Of a stretch of DNA of 64,000 nt, positions 32,218 through 40,916 are shown in pieces; position 1 is the stretch's first letter, and the number at the start of each line of letters is the position of its first letter. The position numbers and the translations under genes are program-made. Under the pieces are notes generated by a model, which was given only the letters and a program-made list of their open reading frames with translations, was not told where the DNA came from and did no database searches. Source of the DNA: Variovorax gossypii (GTDB taxonomy: Bacteria; Pseudomonadota; Gammaproteobacteria; Burkholderiales; Burkholderiaceae_C); contig NZ_RXOE01000007.1 of NCBI RefSeq assembly GCF_003965815.1, forward strand, positions 245,758 through 309,757, in the 5' to 3' direction.

Positions 32218-34884
32218 CTATCGGATTACACCGAGCCTGCGCGCGATCGCCACCGCCTGCGTCCTGCTCTTCGCATCCAGCTTCATGTTGATGTTGCGCA
32301 GGTGCGTGCGCACCGTGCTGTCCGACACGAAGAGCTTCTCGGCCATCGCGTTGTTCGAGTAGCCCTCGGCCAGCAGCTGCAGCACGCGGATCTCCTTGCG
32401 CGTGAGCGGCTCCTTCATCGCGTCGCCGCCGACCGGCGTTTCCGCCTCGGTCGCTGCGGCCATCGGGCCTACGGCCTGCAGCAGGCGCTGCAGGTGGTCC
32501 GCGAGGATCGGGTCGATGGTGGCGCCTTCCTGCATCGCCGCGGCGCAGCGATGGACCAGCGGGCCCACCGCGGGTCCTTCGTCGAGGATCAGCCGCATGA
32601 AGCCTTCCTGGCTGGCCGCCTGCAGCACTTCGCCGAACTGCTCGACGGCGGCCGACAGGTCGCCGGCGCGCTGCTGCGCCAGCGCGCGCAGCACCCTGAG
32701 CTTGAGCGCGCGCCGGTTGCGGGCCACGGCGAGTGCGGCGTGCAGCTCCGCGTCGAGCACGCCCAGCGCCGCGCGCGCGTCGCCGAATGCGATCTCCCAG
32801 CGCGCCTTGGCCAGCGCGAGGTAGTCGAGGTCGTGCGCGGGCAGGCGCTGGCGCAGTTCGCGCTGCCACAGCGCGGGGTCGTCGGCGCGCAGCAGCTCGT
32901 CGTGCGACGCGGGGCCGTTGCCCTGCAGCAGCAGCATGCGCGAGCGCTCCAGCTTGGCGCCGGCCACCACGCGCGGCAGCTGGCGTGCGTGGCCCAGGTA
33001 CTCGAGCTCGGTCAGGGCCTGGAAGGCCGCGTCGATGTCGCCCGTGTGGAAGGCCAGCCGCGAGCGCATCACGTGGCTCAGGATCATGTGGTCGGGCAGG
33101 CCCACGTCGCGTGCCAGCGGCAGGTACACGTTCAGCAGGCGCTCGGCCTGCGCGAGCTGGTTGGTCTCGTAGACGGCGCCCGCATACAGCACGCCGGCCC
33201 ATGCGTTGCCGTGGCTGTGGTTGTACGACACCGCGTGCGTCGAATCGACCGCCATGCGCAGCCGCGCTGTGGCCTGCCGCAGCCGGCCCTCGTGCAGGTC
33301 GAACAGGCCCGCCAGCGACTCGGTGTACATGCGGTTGAAGGCGCTGTTGCCCTGCTGGCGCCGCGCCGCGTCGAGCAGGCGCCGCGCCTCGTGCTGGTCG
33401 CCGCGCACCGCGAGGATGTGCGCCATCGCGTTGAGCAGCACGCTGTCGGCGAAGGCGAGGCCGGTGGGCAGGCGCGCGAGGCTCTGGCGGCCGGCCTCGT
33501 AGGCCTCGTCGTGGCGGTCCTGCATGGCCAGCAGCAATGGCACCAGCGTGTGGGCGCTCGCGCGCACTTCGGCGATGGGGCTGTCGAGGCAGCCCGACTT
33601 CTCGAGCTGCCGCATCGCATCCCACGGGCCGTGCGTGAAGCAGGTGGCCCACAGCGAGATCGGCTGCAGGAACGGGTGCTCGCGCAGTTGGTGCTCGGGA
33701 ATGGCCGAGAACCAGCGCGCCAGCATGCGCATGCGGCCCTCTTCGAGGAACTGCGCGGCGTGGCTGTCGAGCAGCGTCAGCGCATGCGGATGGTCGCCGC
33801 CCTCGATGGCATGGTCGATGGCGGGCACCGGCCGGCCGTGCGACTCGTACCAGCCCGAGGCCGCGAGATGCAGCCGCGCGGGCTCGCCGGGCATCTCGCG
33901 CGCGAGCTGCGCGCGCAGGAAGTCGGCGAAGAGGCTGTGATAACGCCACGCATCGCCGTCGCCACTCACCGGCGTGAGGAACAGGTTCGAAGCGGCCAGC
34001 TGCTCAAGGATGGCTGCGCAATCCATGCGCGGGCACAGTGCCTGGCAAACAGAGGCGTCGAGTTGCCGCAGGATGCTGGTGCGCAGCAAAAAGTCGCGGA
34101 TTTCCTTGGGCTGGTGCGCGAGCACGTCCTCGGCAAGGTAGTCGGCCACGGCACGGTCGGAGCCCGAGAAGCGCTCGACGAAACCGGTCGCGGTGCCGGT
34201 GCCGTGGCGTTCCAGCGCCATCGATGCGAGCCAGATCGCCGCTACCCAGCCCTCGGTCTTGCGGTGCAGCAGCGAGAGCATCTCCGGCGGCAGCGCCTGG
34301 CGAAGGCCGAAGAAGGCGCTGGTTTCCTCCAGGCTGAAGCGCAGCCGGTCGGTGTCGATCTCGGTCAGCTGCCCGCGCGCGCGCAGCCGGCCCAGGCCCA
34401 GGTCGGGCAGGCTGCGCGAGCCGATCACGATCTGCCCCCGGCGCGGCAGGTGCTCGACGATCTCGCGCATCAGGCCCAGCACGGCCGGCTCCTGCACCCG
34501 CTCGAAGTCGTCGAGGAATAGCGTGAAGGGCGACTCGTGCGCGGCCAGCGCGGCCACCGCGTCGAAGGGGCTGCTGTTGCTGCCGCGCGGGTCTTCCACG
34601 CCCAGGCGCTGCACGGCCTCGGCCAGGCAGTCGAGAAAGCGCGAGACGTCGTTGTCCGCGCGGTCCAGCGTGAGCCACGCGGTGGCGATGCCCCGGGCCT
34701 CCATGCGCTCGCGGATCTGCGCCATGGCGGTGGTCTTGCCGAAGCCGGCAGGCGCGCGCACGAGCACCAGCTTCACGGCCGCCGAGGCGACCTCTTCCCC
34801 GATCGCGGTGCGCTGCACCTGCGTGGCGACGAAAGCCGGGGGATTGAGCTTGGTTTCGAGGATCCGGGGTGTGGGGGACTGCAT
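32218..34884 (-). CDS. MalT-type large LuxR-family (LAL/STAND) regulator
   Basis: An 888-residue STAND-type transcriptional regulator. ATP-binding P-loop VRAPAGFGKTTAMAQI near residue 45, TLFLDDFERVQEPAVLGLM as Walker B region, IVIGSRSLPDLGLGRLRARG as sensor, then a long TPR-like helical sensor region, and a C-terminal LuxR HTH (LTRKEIRVLQLLAEGYSNNA, then VSDSTVRTHLRNINMKLDAK). In this family an inducer bound by the helical region triggers ATP-dependent oligomerisation and activation. ATG 34884 is chosen from MQSPTPRILETKL, the usual N-terminus; an upstream start 32 codons earlier gives an unrelated extension. It is divergent from the SDR-thiolase-hydratase operon, and a palindromic operator lies 15 bp before its start. 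Confidence 0.93.
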   Translation of the reverse strand: MQSPTPRILETKLNPPAFVATQVQRTAIGEEVASAAVKLVLVRAPAGFGKTTAMAQIRERMEARGIATAWLTLDRADNDVSRFLDCLAEAVQRLGVEDPRGSNSSPFDAVAALAAHESPFTLFLDDFERVQEPAVLGLMREIVEHLPRRGQIVIGSRSLPDLGLGRLRARGQLTEIDTDRLRFSLEETSAFFGLRQALPPEMLSLLHRKTEGWVAAIWLASMALERHGTGTATGFVERFSGSDRAVADYLAEDVLAHQPKEIRDFLLRTSILRQLDASVCQALCPRMDCAAILEQLAASNLFLTPVSGDGDAWRYHSLFADFLRAQLAREMPGEPARLHLAASGWYESHGRPVPAIDHAIEGGDHPHALTLLDSHAAQFLEEGRMRMLARWFSAIPEHQLREHPFLQPISLWATCFTHGPWDAMRQLEKSGCLDSPIAEVRASAHTLVPLLLAMQDRHDEAYEAGRQSLARLPTGLAFADSVLLNAMAHILAVRGDQHEARRLLDAARRQQGNSAFNRMYTESLAGLFDLHEGRLRQATARLRMAVDSTHAVSYNHSHGNAWAGVLYAGAVYETNQLAQAERLLNVYLPLARDVGLPDHMILSHVMRSRLAFHTGDIDAAFQALTELEYLGHARQLPRVVAGAKLERSRMLLLQGNGPASHDELLRADDPALWQRELRQRLPAHDLDYLALAKARWEIAFGDARAALGVLDAELHAALAVARNRRALKLRVLRALAQQRAGDLSAAVEQFGEVLQAASQEGFMRLILDEGPAVGPLVHRCAAAMQEGATIDPILADHLQRLLQAVGPMAAATEAETPVGGDAMKEPLTRKEIRVLQLLAEGYSNNAMAEKLFVSDSTVRTHLRNINMKLDAKSRTQAVAIARRLGVIR

Positions 34885-34898
34885 GCGGCGCTGAAATC

Positions 34899-34914
34899 CC
34901 GTCGTTTCCGACGA
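34899..34914. promoter_or_regulatory. Palindromic operator, site 3 (CCGTC-N6-GACGA)
   Basis: CCGTC GTTTCC GACGA followed by TG, one mismatch from the consensus of the other sites, with the same spacer length. It lies in the divergent region between the LuxR-type regulator (start 34884) and the SDR gene (start 34998), so it could act on both. Confidence 0.65.
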
Positions 34915-34997
34915 TGTGTGCGGTCGATTCTGCTTCCTAAACTGGATGTGGACAAACCATCCCAGACACCTCCAGGACACCTCAAGGACACCAGCAG

Positions 34998-35780
34998 ATG
35001 CAACTCGATTCCAGCATTGCGGCCGTCGTCACCGGCGGCGCCTCTGGCCTCGGCGCCGCCACCGCGCGCCGCCTCGCGGGCCGCGGCGTGAAAGTAGCGC
35101 TCTTCGACCTCAACGCCGAGCAGGGCGAGGCCCTGGCCAGGGAGCTCGGCGGCATCTTCTGCAAGGTCGACGTCACCTCCGAGGAGCAGGTGGACGCCGC
35201 CTTCGCCAGGGCCCGCGCGGCGCACGGCCAGGAGCGCGTTCTCGTGAACTGCGCCGGCACCGGCAACGCCGTGAAGACCGCGAGCCGCGACAAGGCCACG
35301 GGCGAGATCAAGCACTTTCCGCTCGCGAACTTCGACCGCATCATCCAGATCAACCTGGTCGGCACCTTCCGCTGCATCGCCAAGTCGGCGGCGGGCATGC
35401 TCACGCTCGACACGCTGCAGGACGGCGAGCGCGGAGCCATCGTCAACACCGCCTCGGTGGCCGCGCAGGACGGCCAGATGGGCCAGGCGGCCTACACCGC
35501 CTCGAAGGCCGGCATCGTCGGCATGACGCTGCCGATCGCGCGCGACCTCATGAGCGAGGGCATCCGCGTGAACACCATCCTGCCGGGCATCTTCGACACG
35601 CCGCTGCTGCAGGGCGCGCCCGACAACGTGAAGGCCGCGCTGGCCGCGTCGGTGCCGTTCCCGAAGCGGCTGGGCAACCCGGCGGAGTACGCGACGCTGG
35701 CCGAGCTGATGATCACCAACGGCTACTTCAACGGCGAGAGCGTGCGGCTCGACGGGGCCATCCGCATGGCGCCGCGCTGA
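34998..35780 (+). CDS. SDR-family 3-hydroxyacyl-CoA dehydrogenase (type 2-like)
   Basis: A 260-residue short-chain dehydrogenase. NAD-binding VVTGGASGLGAATARRLAGR (near residue 10), LVNCAGTGNAV, the catalytic Ser in NTASVAAQDG and Y-x3-K as AAYTASKAGIVGM. The overall pattern (CAGT.NA, FDRIIQINLVGTF, PGIFDTPLL, FPKRLGNPAEYATL) is that of 17-beta-HSD10/3-hydroxyacyl-CoA dehydrogenase type 2. These oxidise 3-hydroxyacyl-CoA, including branched 2-methyl-3-hydroxyacyl-CoA, with NAD. First gene of an SDR-thiolase-hydratase operon; it completes beta-oxidation steps matching the dehydrogenases at 23-29 kb. Confidence 0.93.
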   Translation: MQLDSSIAAVVTGGASGLGAATARRLAGRGVKVALFDLNAEQGEALARELGGIFCKVDVTSEEQVDAAFARARAAHGQERVLVNCAGTGNAVKTASRDKATGEIKHFPLANFDRIIQINLVGTFRCIAKSAAGMLTLDTLQDGERGAIVNTASVAAQDGQMGQAAYTASKAGIVGMTLPIARDLMSEGIRVNTILPGIFDTPLLQGAPDNVKAALAASVPFPKRLGNPAEYATLAELMITNGYFNGESVRLDGAIRMAPR

Positions 35781-35827
35781 CCCGAACCCCCGCACCCGCA
35801 CAGACACGGAACAGACAGGAGAACTCC

Positions 35828-37006
35828 ATGCCCGAAGCATTCATCGTCGCCGCCGCACGCACCGCCGGCGGCCGCCGCAACGGCCGCCTCGCCGGCTGGC
35901 ACCCGGCCGACCTCGCCGCGCAGGTGCTCAATGCCCTGGTGGATCGCACCGGGGCCGACCCGGCGCTGGTCGAGGACGTCATCATGGGCTGCGTCGACCA
36001 GGCCGGCGAGCAGTCTTCCAACATCGCGCGCAACGCGGTGCTGGCGTCGAAGCTGCCCGAATCGGTGCCGGCCACTTCGGTCGACCGGCAGTGCGGCTCG
36101 TCGCAGCAGGCGCTGCACTTCGCTGCGCAAGCCGTGATGTCGGGCACCATGGACATCGTGATCGCCGCCGGCGTGGAAAGCATGACGCGCGTGCCCATGG
36201 GCATGCCCGTCACGCTGCCGCTGAAGAACGGGCTGGGCTTCTACGTGAGCCCGCTCATGGCGAAGCGCTATCCCGACGTGCAGTTCAGCCAGTTCACCGG
36301 CGCCGAGATGATCGCGAGGAACTACGGCATCGAGAAGGACGAGCTCGACCGCTATGCACTCGAGAGCCACAAGCGCGCCATCGCCGCCACGCAGGCAGGC
36401 CATTTCGAGCGCGAGATCGTGCCCGTGACCGTGCGCATGGCCGACGGCACCGAGCCTGGCGAGCAGCACACCGTGGACGAAGGCATCCGCTTCGACGCCA
36501 CGCTGGAGAGCATCGCCGCCGTGAAGCTCATCGCCGAGGGGGGGCGCTGCACTGCCGCCACCGCCAGCCAGATCTGCGACGGCGCGAGCGGACTGATGGT
36601 GGTGAACGAGCGCGGCCTGAAGACGCTGGGCGTGGAGCCGCTCGCGCGCATCCGCCACATGAGCGTGATGGGGCACGACCCGGTGATCATGCTGGAGGCC
36701 CCTCTGCCTGCCACGCAGCGCGCGCTGAAGAAGGCGGGCATGAAGATCTCCGACATCGACCTGTACGAGGTCAACGAGGCCTTCGCGCCGGTGCCGTTGG
36801 CCTGGCTGCAGACGCTGGACGCCGACCCGGCGCGGCTCAACGTGAACGGCGGCGCGATCGCGCTGGGCCATCCGCTGGGCGCGTCGGGCACCAAGCTGAT
36901 GACCACGCTCGTGCACGCGCTCGGCCAGCGCGGCAAGCGCTACGGCCTGCAGACCATGTGCGAGGGCGGCGGCATGGCCAATGTGACCATCGTCGAGCGG
37001 CTCTGA
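35828..37006 (+). CDS. Acetyl-CoA C-acyltransferase (thiolase)
   Basis: A 392-residue thiolase catalysing CoA-dependent cleavage of 3-ketoacyl-CoA. Nucleophile Cys in DRQCGSSQQALHFAAQAV near residue 89, His in NVNGGAIALGHPLGASG near residue 350, and the second Cys in MCEGGGMAN near residue 380. The Q in place of A at CGSSQQA and the steroid-type spacing are shared with FadA5/FadA6-like thiolases of branched or steroid substrates, a loose resemblance only. ATG 35828 follows ACAGGAGAACTCC, 47 bp after the SDR gene, and the hydratase starts 2 bp after its stop. Confidence 0.95.
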   Translation: MPEAFIVAAARTAGGRRNGRLAGWHPADLAAQVLNALVDRTGADPALVEDVIMGCVDQAGEQSSNIARNAVLASKLPESVPATSVDRQCGSSQQALHFAAQAVMSGTMDIVIAAGVESMTRVPMGMPVTLPLKNGLGFYVSPLMAKRYPDVQFSQFTGAEMIARNYGIEKDELDRYALESHKRAIAATQAGHFEREIVPVTVRMADGTEPGEQHTVDEGIRFDATLESIAAVKLIAEGGRCTAATASQICDGASGLMVVNERGLKTLGVEPLARIRHMSVMGHDPVIMLEAPLPATQRALKKAGMKISDIDLYEVNEAFAPVPLAWLQTLDADPARLNVNGGAIALGHPLGASGTKLMTTLVHALGQRGKRYGLQTMCEGGGMANVTIVERL

Positions 37007-37008
37007 GC

Positions 37009-37869
37009 ATGGGCAGCGGCACCGACGAAGATCCGCTGCTGTGCGAGCGCGACGGCGACGTCGAGATCCTCAGCTTCAACATTCCGAAGCGACTCAATCC
37101 GCTGACGGAGGGGCTCCAGCAGGCCCTGCGTGCAAGGCTCGCGCAGCTGCGCGAGGAGGCCGAGGCAGGCACGGTGCGCGCGCTGGTCCTCTCCGGCGTG
37201 GGCAAGTCCTTCTGCGTGGGCGCCGATCTTTCGAGCATGGGCCCCGCCGGCGGAAGCGATGGAGGCGGCGGCAGCCTCGGCCAGCGCACGGCGAGTGCGA
37301 TGGAGGCGCTGTCGAACCGGCTCATCGAGGACCTGCGCGGCATGCCCTTTCCGGTGGTGAACGCCGTCAACGGACCGGCGGCGGGCGCCGGCGTGGGCGT
37401 GGCGCTGGCAGCCGACGTCGTGATCGCGGCGCGCTCCGCGTACTTCTACCTGCCCTTCATGCCGCGGCTGGGCATCGTGCCCGACCTCGGAACCACGTGG
37501 TTCCTCGAACGGCTGGTGGGGCGTGCCAGGGCCGTGGGCATGTCGCTGCTCGGCGAGCGGCTTCCGGCCGAGCAGGCCGCGCAATGGGGCCTGGTGTGGG
37601 CCTGCGTGGACGACGCCGAGCTTCGCGCGCAGGCCGTGTCGGTGGCCCGGCGCCTGGCGAGCCTGCCCGCGCACGCGGCGCGCGAGATCCGCGCGGTGTA
37701 CGAGTCGGCCGCGAGCCAGCCGCTGGTCGCGCAGATGAGCCACGAGGCGGCGCGCCAGCGCGAGCTGCTGGACCGGCCCGAGTTCGCCGAGGGCGTGAAG
37801 GCCTTCATGGAAAAGCGCGAGCCGGTGTTCCACCGGAATGCCGCCGGGGCCGGGCCGCGCAGTCCATAG
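37009..37869 (+). CDS. Enoyl-CoA hydratase/isomerase family protein
   Basis: A 286-residue crotonase-fold protein. The oxyanion-hole segments are GVGKSFCVGADLSSMG (near residue 70) and NGPAAGAGVGVALAADVVIA (near residue 125). LGIVPDLGTTWFLERLVG follows, where the PaaG/isomerase-type proteins keep an Asp and hydratases a Glu, suggesting an isomerase-like or PaaG-like active site. A Gly-rich insert (GGSDGGGGSLGQ) is present after the first motif. ATG lies two bases beyond the thiolase stop. With the SDR and thiolase it forms a beta-oxidation unit. Confidence 0.93.
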   Translation: MGSGTDEDPLLCERDGDVEILSFNIPKRLNPLTEGLQQALRARLAQLREEAEAGTVRALVLSGVGKSFCVGADLSSMGPAGGSDGGGGSLGQRTASAMEALSNRLIEDLRGMPFPVVNAVNGPAAGAGVGVALAADVVIAARSAYFYLPFMPRLGIVPDLGTTWFLERLVGRARAVGMSLLGERLPAEQAAQWGLVWACVDDAELRAQAVSVARRLASLPAHAAREIRAVYESAASQPLVAQMSHEAARQRELLDRPEFAEGVKAFMEKREPVFHRNAAGAGPRSP

Positions 37870-37919
37870 CCCGTTCCCGGGAGGGCGAAGCCCGGCGGAT
37901 GCCAACATAATCGGGCCTC

Positions 37920-39089
37920 ATGGGAGCTTCGCCAGCCATCCTCGATCCCCGCTCCATCATCCTGCTCGCCGGTGTCATGGGCGTCATGATGGCGCTCGTG
38001 GTGTTCTTCATGCGACGCAGCTATCCGCGCAGCATCCAGGGCCTGGGAGAGTGGTCGCGCGCGCCGCTGGTGGCGTTCGTGAGCACGCTGCTCTTCGCGG
38101 CGCGGGGGTACTTCCCCGATTTCCTGACCATCGTGGTCGCCAACTTCGTGCTGTTCCAGGCCTGCATCCTGTACTACGCCGGCAGCCAGAAGTTCCTGTT
38201 CGGCCACGGCGACACGCGGGGCTGGACGGCGCTCAACGGCATGCTGGCGCTGCTGCTGTTCTGGTTCGGCATCGTGAAGCCCGACTTCGAGGTGCGCCTG
38301 CTGTTCGTCACCGCGGCGGTGTCGGCGCTGTTCTTCCGGCATGCGCAGCTGTACATGCGCCACAAGGGCCGCGTGTTCGGCAAGCGGCTCATGACCGGGC
38401 TGCTGCTGGCGCAGGCGCTGGTGGCGGGGCTGCGCTTCGTGTCCGTGGTCGCGGGCATGGCGGGCAGCGGACTCATGGAGGGCAGCTGGATCCAGTCGAT
38501 CTACATCAGCATGTACTCGTTCACCGTGCTGCTGCTGTCCATCGCCGTCATCCTGATGGCCACCGACCGCGTGCACACCGAGTTCGAATACCTGGCCACG
38601 CGCGACCCGCTCACCGGCGCGCTCAACCGCCGCGCGCTGCTGGACGCCTGCCACGGCGCGTTCGCCTCCGGCGAGCGTCGCGGCGCCTTGCTGATGGTGG
38701 ACCTGGACCACTTCAAGAGCATCAACGACCGCTTCGGCCACCAGATGGGCGACGCCGTCCTGCGCGAGGCGGTCGGCCGCATGCAGCGCGCGGTCGGCGA
38801 CAAGGGCCTGCTGGGTCGCTATGGCGGAGAAGAGTTCCTGGTGCTGCTGCCCGACGCCGGCAAGGCCGAGGCGATGGAAGTCGCGGCACGCCTCAGGCAG
38901 GCCATCGGCGAGCCCTTCCCGTCCGATTCGCCGATGGCTGCGGTCGGCTCGATCGCGGCGAGCATCGGCGTGGCGGCCGGCGAGGACAGCTCCGGCCGCA
39001 CGGACATCGACGACGTGCTGGCGCTGGCCGATGCGGCGCTGTACCGGGCGAAGGAGATGGGGCGGGATCGGGTGATCGCGGCGGCCTGA
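37920..39089 (+). CDS. Membrane diguanylate cyclase (GGDEF)
   Basis: A 389-residue inner-membrane protein with about six or seven N-terminal helices (residues about 10-215) followed by a GGDEF domain that makes cyclic di-GMP from two GTP. Motifs: YLATRDPLTGALNRRALLDA, MVDLDHFKSINDRFGHQMGD, and the active site RYGGEEFLVLLP near residue 302. The autoinhibitory RxxD I-site is absent: the residues before the active site read KGLLGRY. The enzyme should therefore lack product feedback of the usual kind. The membrane part is of no family I can name. It follows the hydratase gene by 50 bp on the same strand, with no evidence of functional linkage. Confidence 0.93.
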   Translation: MGASPAILDPRSIILLAGVMGVMMALVVFFMRRSYPRSIQGLGEWSRAPLVAFVSTLLFAARGYFPDFLTIVVANFVLFQACILYYAGSQKFLFGHGDTRGWTALNGMLALLLFWFGIVKPDFEVRLLFVTAAVSALFFRHAQLYMRHKGRVFGKRLMTGLLLAQALVAGLRFVSVVAGMAGSGLMEGSWIQSIYISMYSFTVLLLSIAVILMATDRVHTEFEYLATRDPLTGALNRRALLDACHGAFASGERRGALLMVDLDHFKSINDRFGHQMGDAVLREAVGRMQRAVGDKGLLGRYGGEEFLVLLPDAGKAEAMEVAARLRQAIGEPFPSDSPMAAVGSIAASIGVAAGEDSSGRTDIDDVLALADAALYRAKEMGRDRVIAAA

Positions 39090-39112
39090 GCGAGGGCCGC
39101 CCTGGCGCCTCG

Positions 39113-39481
39113 TCAGCCGGCGCTTTCCCAGTCGCAGCGCAGCCTGTGGCGGGCTCCGGAAAAAGTCAGCGTGCCTCGCGTCTTCGAGACGTTCAGCATC
39201 GCGGTGCGGCCGGAGCCTTCGAGGCTGGTTCCCTTGAGGCTCATGACGCGCCGCTTGTAGTCGACGGCCCTGCGCTGCAGCTCGAATCTTTCCGGCTGCG
39301 CTTCATCGTCGTCGGCGCGCGCCACGATCAACTGCGTCGGCTCGCCCGAAGAGAGCCGGAACTGGATCTCCGCCGAATACGGCTTGCCCTCGCACTGCAT
39401 GCTGCCGGTGGCGAAGGCCGGGGTCGAGCATGCGAGCAAGAGGGCAGCTGTCGACAGGATGCGTGATGGCTGGATGCTCAT
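39113..39481 (-). CDS. Small secreted hypothetical protein
   Basis: A 122-residue protein with a clear signal peptide (MSIQPSRILSTAALLLACST then PAFA, cleavage before TGSMQCEG). The mature part is about 95 residues, beta-rich in look, with two Cys (MQCEGK and RLRCDWE) that could form a disulfide in the periplasm. No family recognised. Start ATG 39481 overlaps the stop of the upstream zinc-ribbon gene by 4 bp, which indicates translational coupling. A longer reading upstream runs through that gene and is rejected. Confidence 0.78.
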   Translation of the reverse strand: MSIQPSRILSTAALLLACSTPAFATGSMQCEGKPYSAEIQFRLSSGEPTQLIVARADDDEAQPERFELQRRAVDYKRRVMSLKGTSLEGSGRTAMLNVSKTRGTLTFSGARHRLRCDWESAG

Positions 39482-39852
39482 GCGTCGGACGATGACAGGG
39501 GAAGGCCGTCGAGTCCTTCGTCGACTCGCTCGGCGCCGCAGCCTGCGCAAGAACGGGCAGCCGGCGTGCGAAGCGGCTTGCCACATGCGTGGCACGGCGG
39601 GCCGTACAGGCTCAGGCGGTGATGAAGGATCGCGTTCGGATTGGTTTCCTTGAAGCCGGTGATGCTCTCATAGGCCTCCAACGTCAGGTAGCCCAGGCCG
39701 CGCTGATGGGACTCGGCCAGGCTGCAGCCGGTTTCTTCGCGATACTTCTGCGCCTGAGCGATATAGCCCATCGGATGGGCGAGCTGCCACTCTCCCTCGG
39801 TGAGCATCGGCATGTCGGTCTTGCAGCGCCAGCAGTAGAGGGTGCGAGGCAT
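39478..39852 (-). CDS. Zinc-ribbon hypothetical protein
   Basis: A 124-residue cytoplasmic protein with three Cys pairs: LYCWRCK at the N-terminus, PCHACGKPL near residue 86 and SCAGCGAER near residue 101. The last two pairs form a classical zinc ribbon. The middle segment (ITGFKETNPNAILHHRLSLYGPPCHACGKPL, here in parts: TNPNAILHHRLS; GPPCHACGKPL) recurs in short proteins of this bacterial group whose role is unknown. Operon with the secreted protein downstream through a 4-bp overlap. The pairing of a Cys-rich cytosolic protein and a secreted disulfide protein is unexplained. Confidence 0.78.
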   Translation of the reverse strand: MPRTLYCWRCKTDMPMLTEGEWQLAHPMGYIAQAQKYREETGCSLAESHQRGLGYLTLEAYESITGFKETNPNAILHHRLSLYGPPCHACGKPLRTPAARSCAGCGAERVDEGLDGLPLSSSDA

Positions 39853-39974
39853 CGAGAGCGTGTTCCTGATGAATGTTGCGGCGATCGGTCACTTGGCCGG
39901 ATGAAGCCGATGTTCCGGCTCCGCACGATGCGGACATCCCTGGCGACGGTGCGCAGCATTCTGCCCGCGGCGGT

Positions 39975-40880
39975 TCATGCCGATGGCTGCGTGCCCCTTG
40001 CGTGCCATCGCACCGCGCCGCTCGCGAGCACGATCCCCGGCACCACCAGTGCGAGCGCCAGCAACACGGCACCTGTAACGGGCTCGTTCATCCACGCCGC
40101 CGCGCCCAGCGTGGTCAGCGCGGGCACCAGCGCCGCGGAAAGCGATGCGCGCGGCGCGCCGAGCCTGGCGACGGCCACCATGTAGACCACCAGCCCCAGA
40201 AAGCCGGCGATCACGCCCTGCATCACGGCCTGCAGCGCTACATCGGGCCATGGTGCATCGAGCAGCTTCGGCGCGCCTGCGATCAGCCATGCGGGCAGCA
40301 GCATCAGCGCCGACCATCCGTTCACGAAGGCCGCGCCCTGCCAAGGTGTGAACCCGCAATGCGCGAACGCCAGCGAGTGCGCGGCCCAGAGCATGGCCGC
40401 CGCGAGAAAGAGCAGGTCGCCGCGCCAGTCGAGCGAGCCGCCGCTGAAGCTCCCGCCGGCGAACAGCGCCATGCCGACGGCGATGCAGGCCAGCCCCGCG
40501 AGCCTGGTGCCTTCGACCTTCTGCCTCGTGTGAATCCACGCGCCGATGGCGGTGAAGAGCGGCAGGCTGCCCGCCATGAAGATGCCCATGTGGCTCGCGG
40601 GCGCCCATTGCGCGCCGGCCAGCACCAGCAGGCCGAAGGGCAGGCCGCCGCCGATGACGAGCAGCGCGAGCGCCAGCCGCGAGGCCTTCGGCGCGATGCG
40701 CTTGCGGCCGAGCCACAGCGGCGCGAGCAGCAGTGCGGGAATGCCGTAGCGCATCAGCGCCAGGTCCAGCGGCCCGAGCGTGGTGGTCACGCCGTGGCGC
40801 GAAACGAGCTGCCAGGCGCTGCCGATGACGGCTGCGGCCAATGCCGCGAGCAAGCCGGTGAAGAGACTCCGATCGATCAT
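39975..40880 (-). CDS. EamA/DMT-family transporter
   Basis: A 301-residue drug/metabolite transporter with ten predicted membrane helices in two EamA repeats. The first repeat starts LFTGLLAALAAAVIGSAWQL and the second DLLFLAAAMLWAAHSLAFAH. PLDLALMRYGIPALLLAPLW and GVIAGFLGLVVYMVAVARLG are typical family positions. Exports an unknown small metabolite. An AraC-type regulator on the same strand ends 36 bp upstream of its start, so the two may form one unit with the regulator first. Confidence 0.9.
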   Translation of the reverse strand: MIDRSLFTGLLAALAAAVIGSAWQLVSRHGVTTTLGPLDLALMRYGIPALLLAPLWLGRKRIAPKASRLALALLVIGGGLPFGLLVLAGAQWAPASHMGIFMAGSLPLFTAIGAWIHTRQKVEGTRLAGLACIAVGMALFAGGSFSGGSLDWRGDLLFLAAAMLWAAHSLAFAHCGFTPWQGAAFVNGWSALMLLPAWLIAGAPKLLDAPWPDVALQAVMQGVIAGFLGLVVYMVAVARLGAPRASLSAALVPALTTLGAAAWMNEPVTGAVLLALALVVPGIVLASGAVRWHARGTQPSA

Positions 40881-40916
40881 CGCGGCGAGTCTCGCGGCAG
40901 CACCGCGCGGCGGCTA

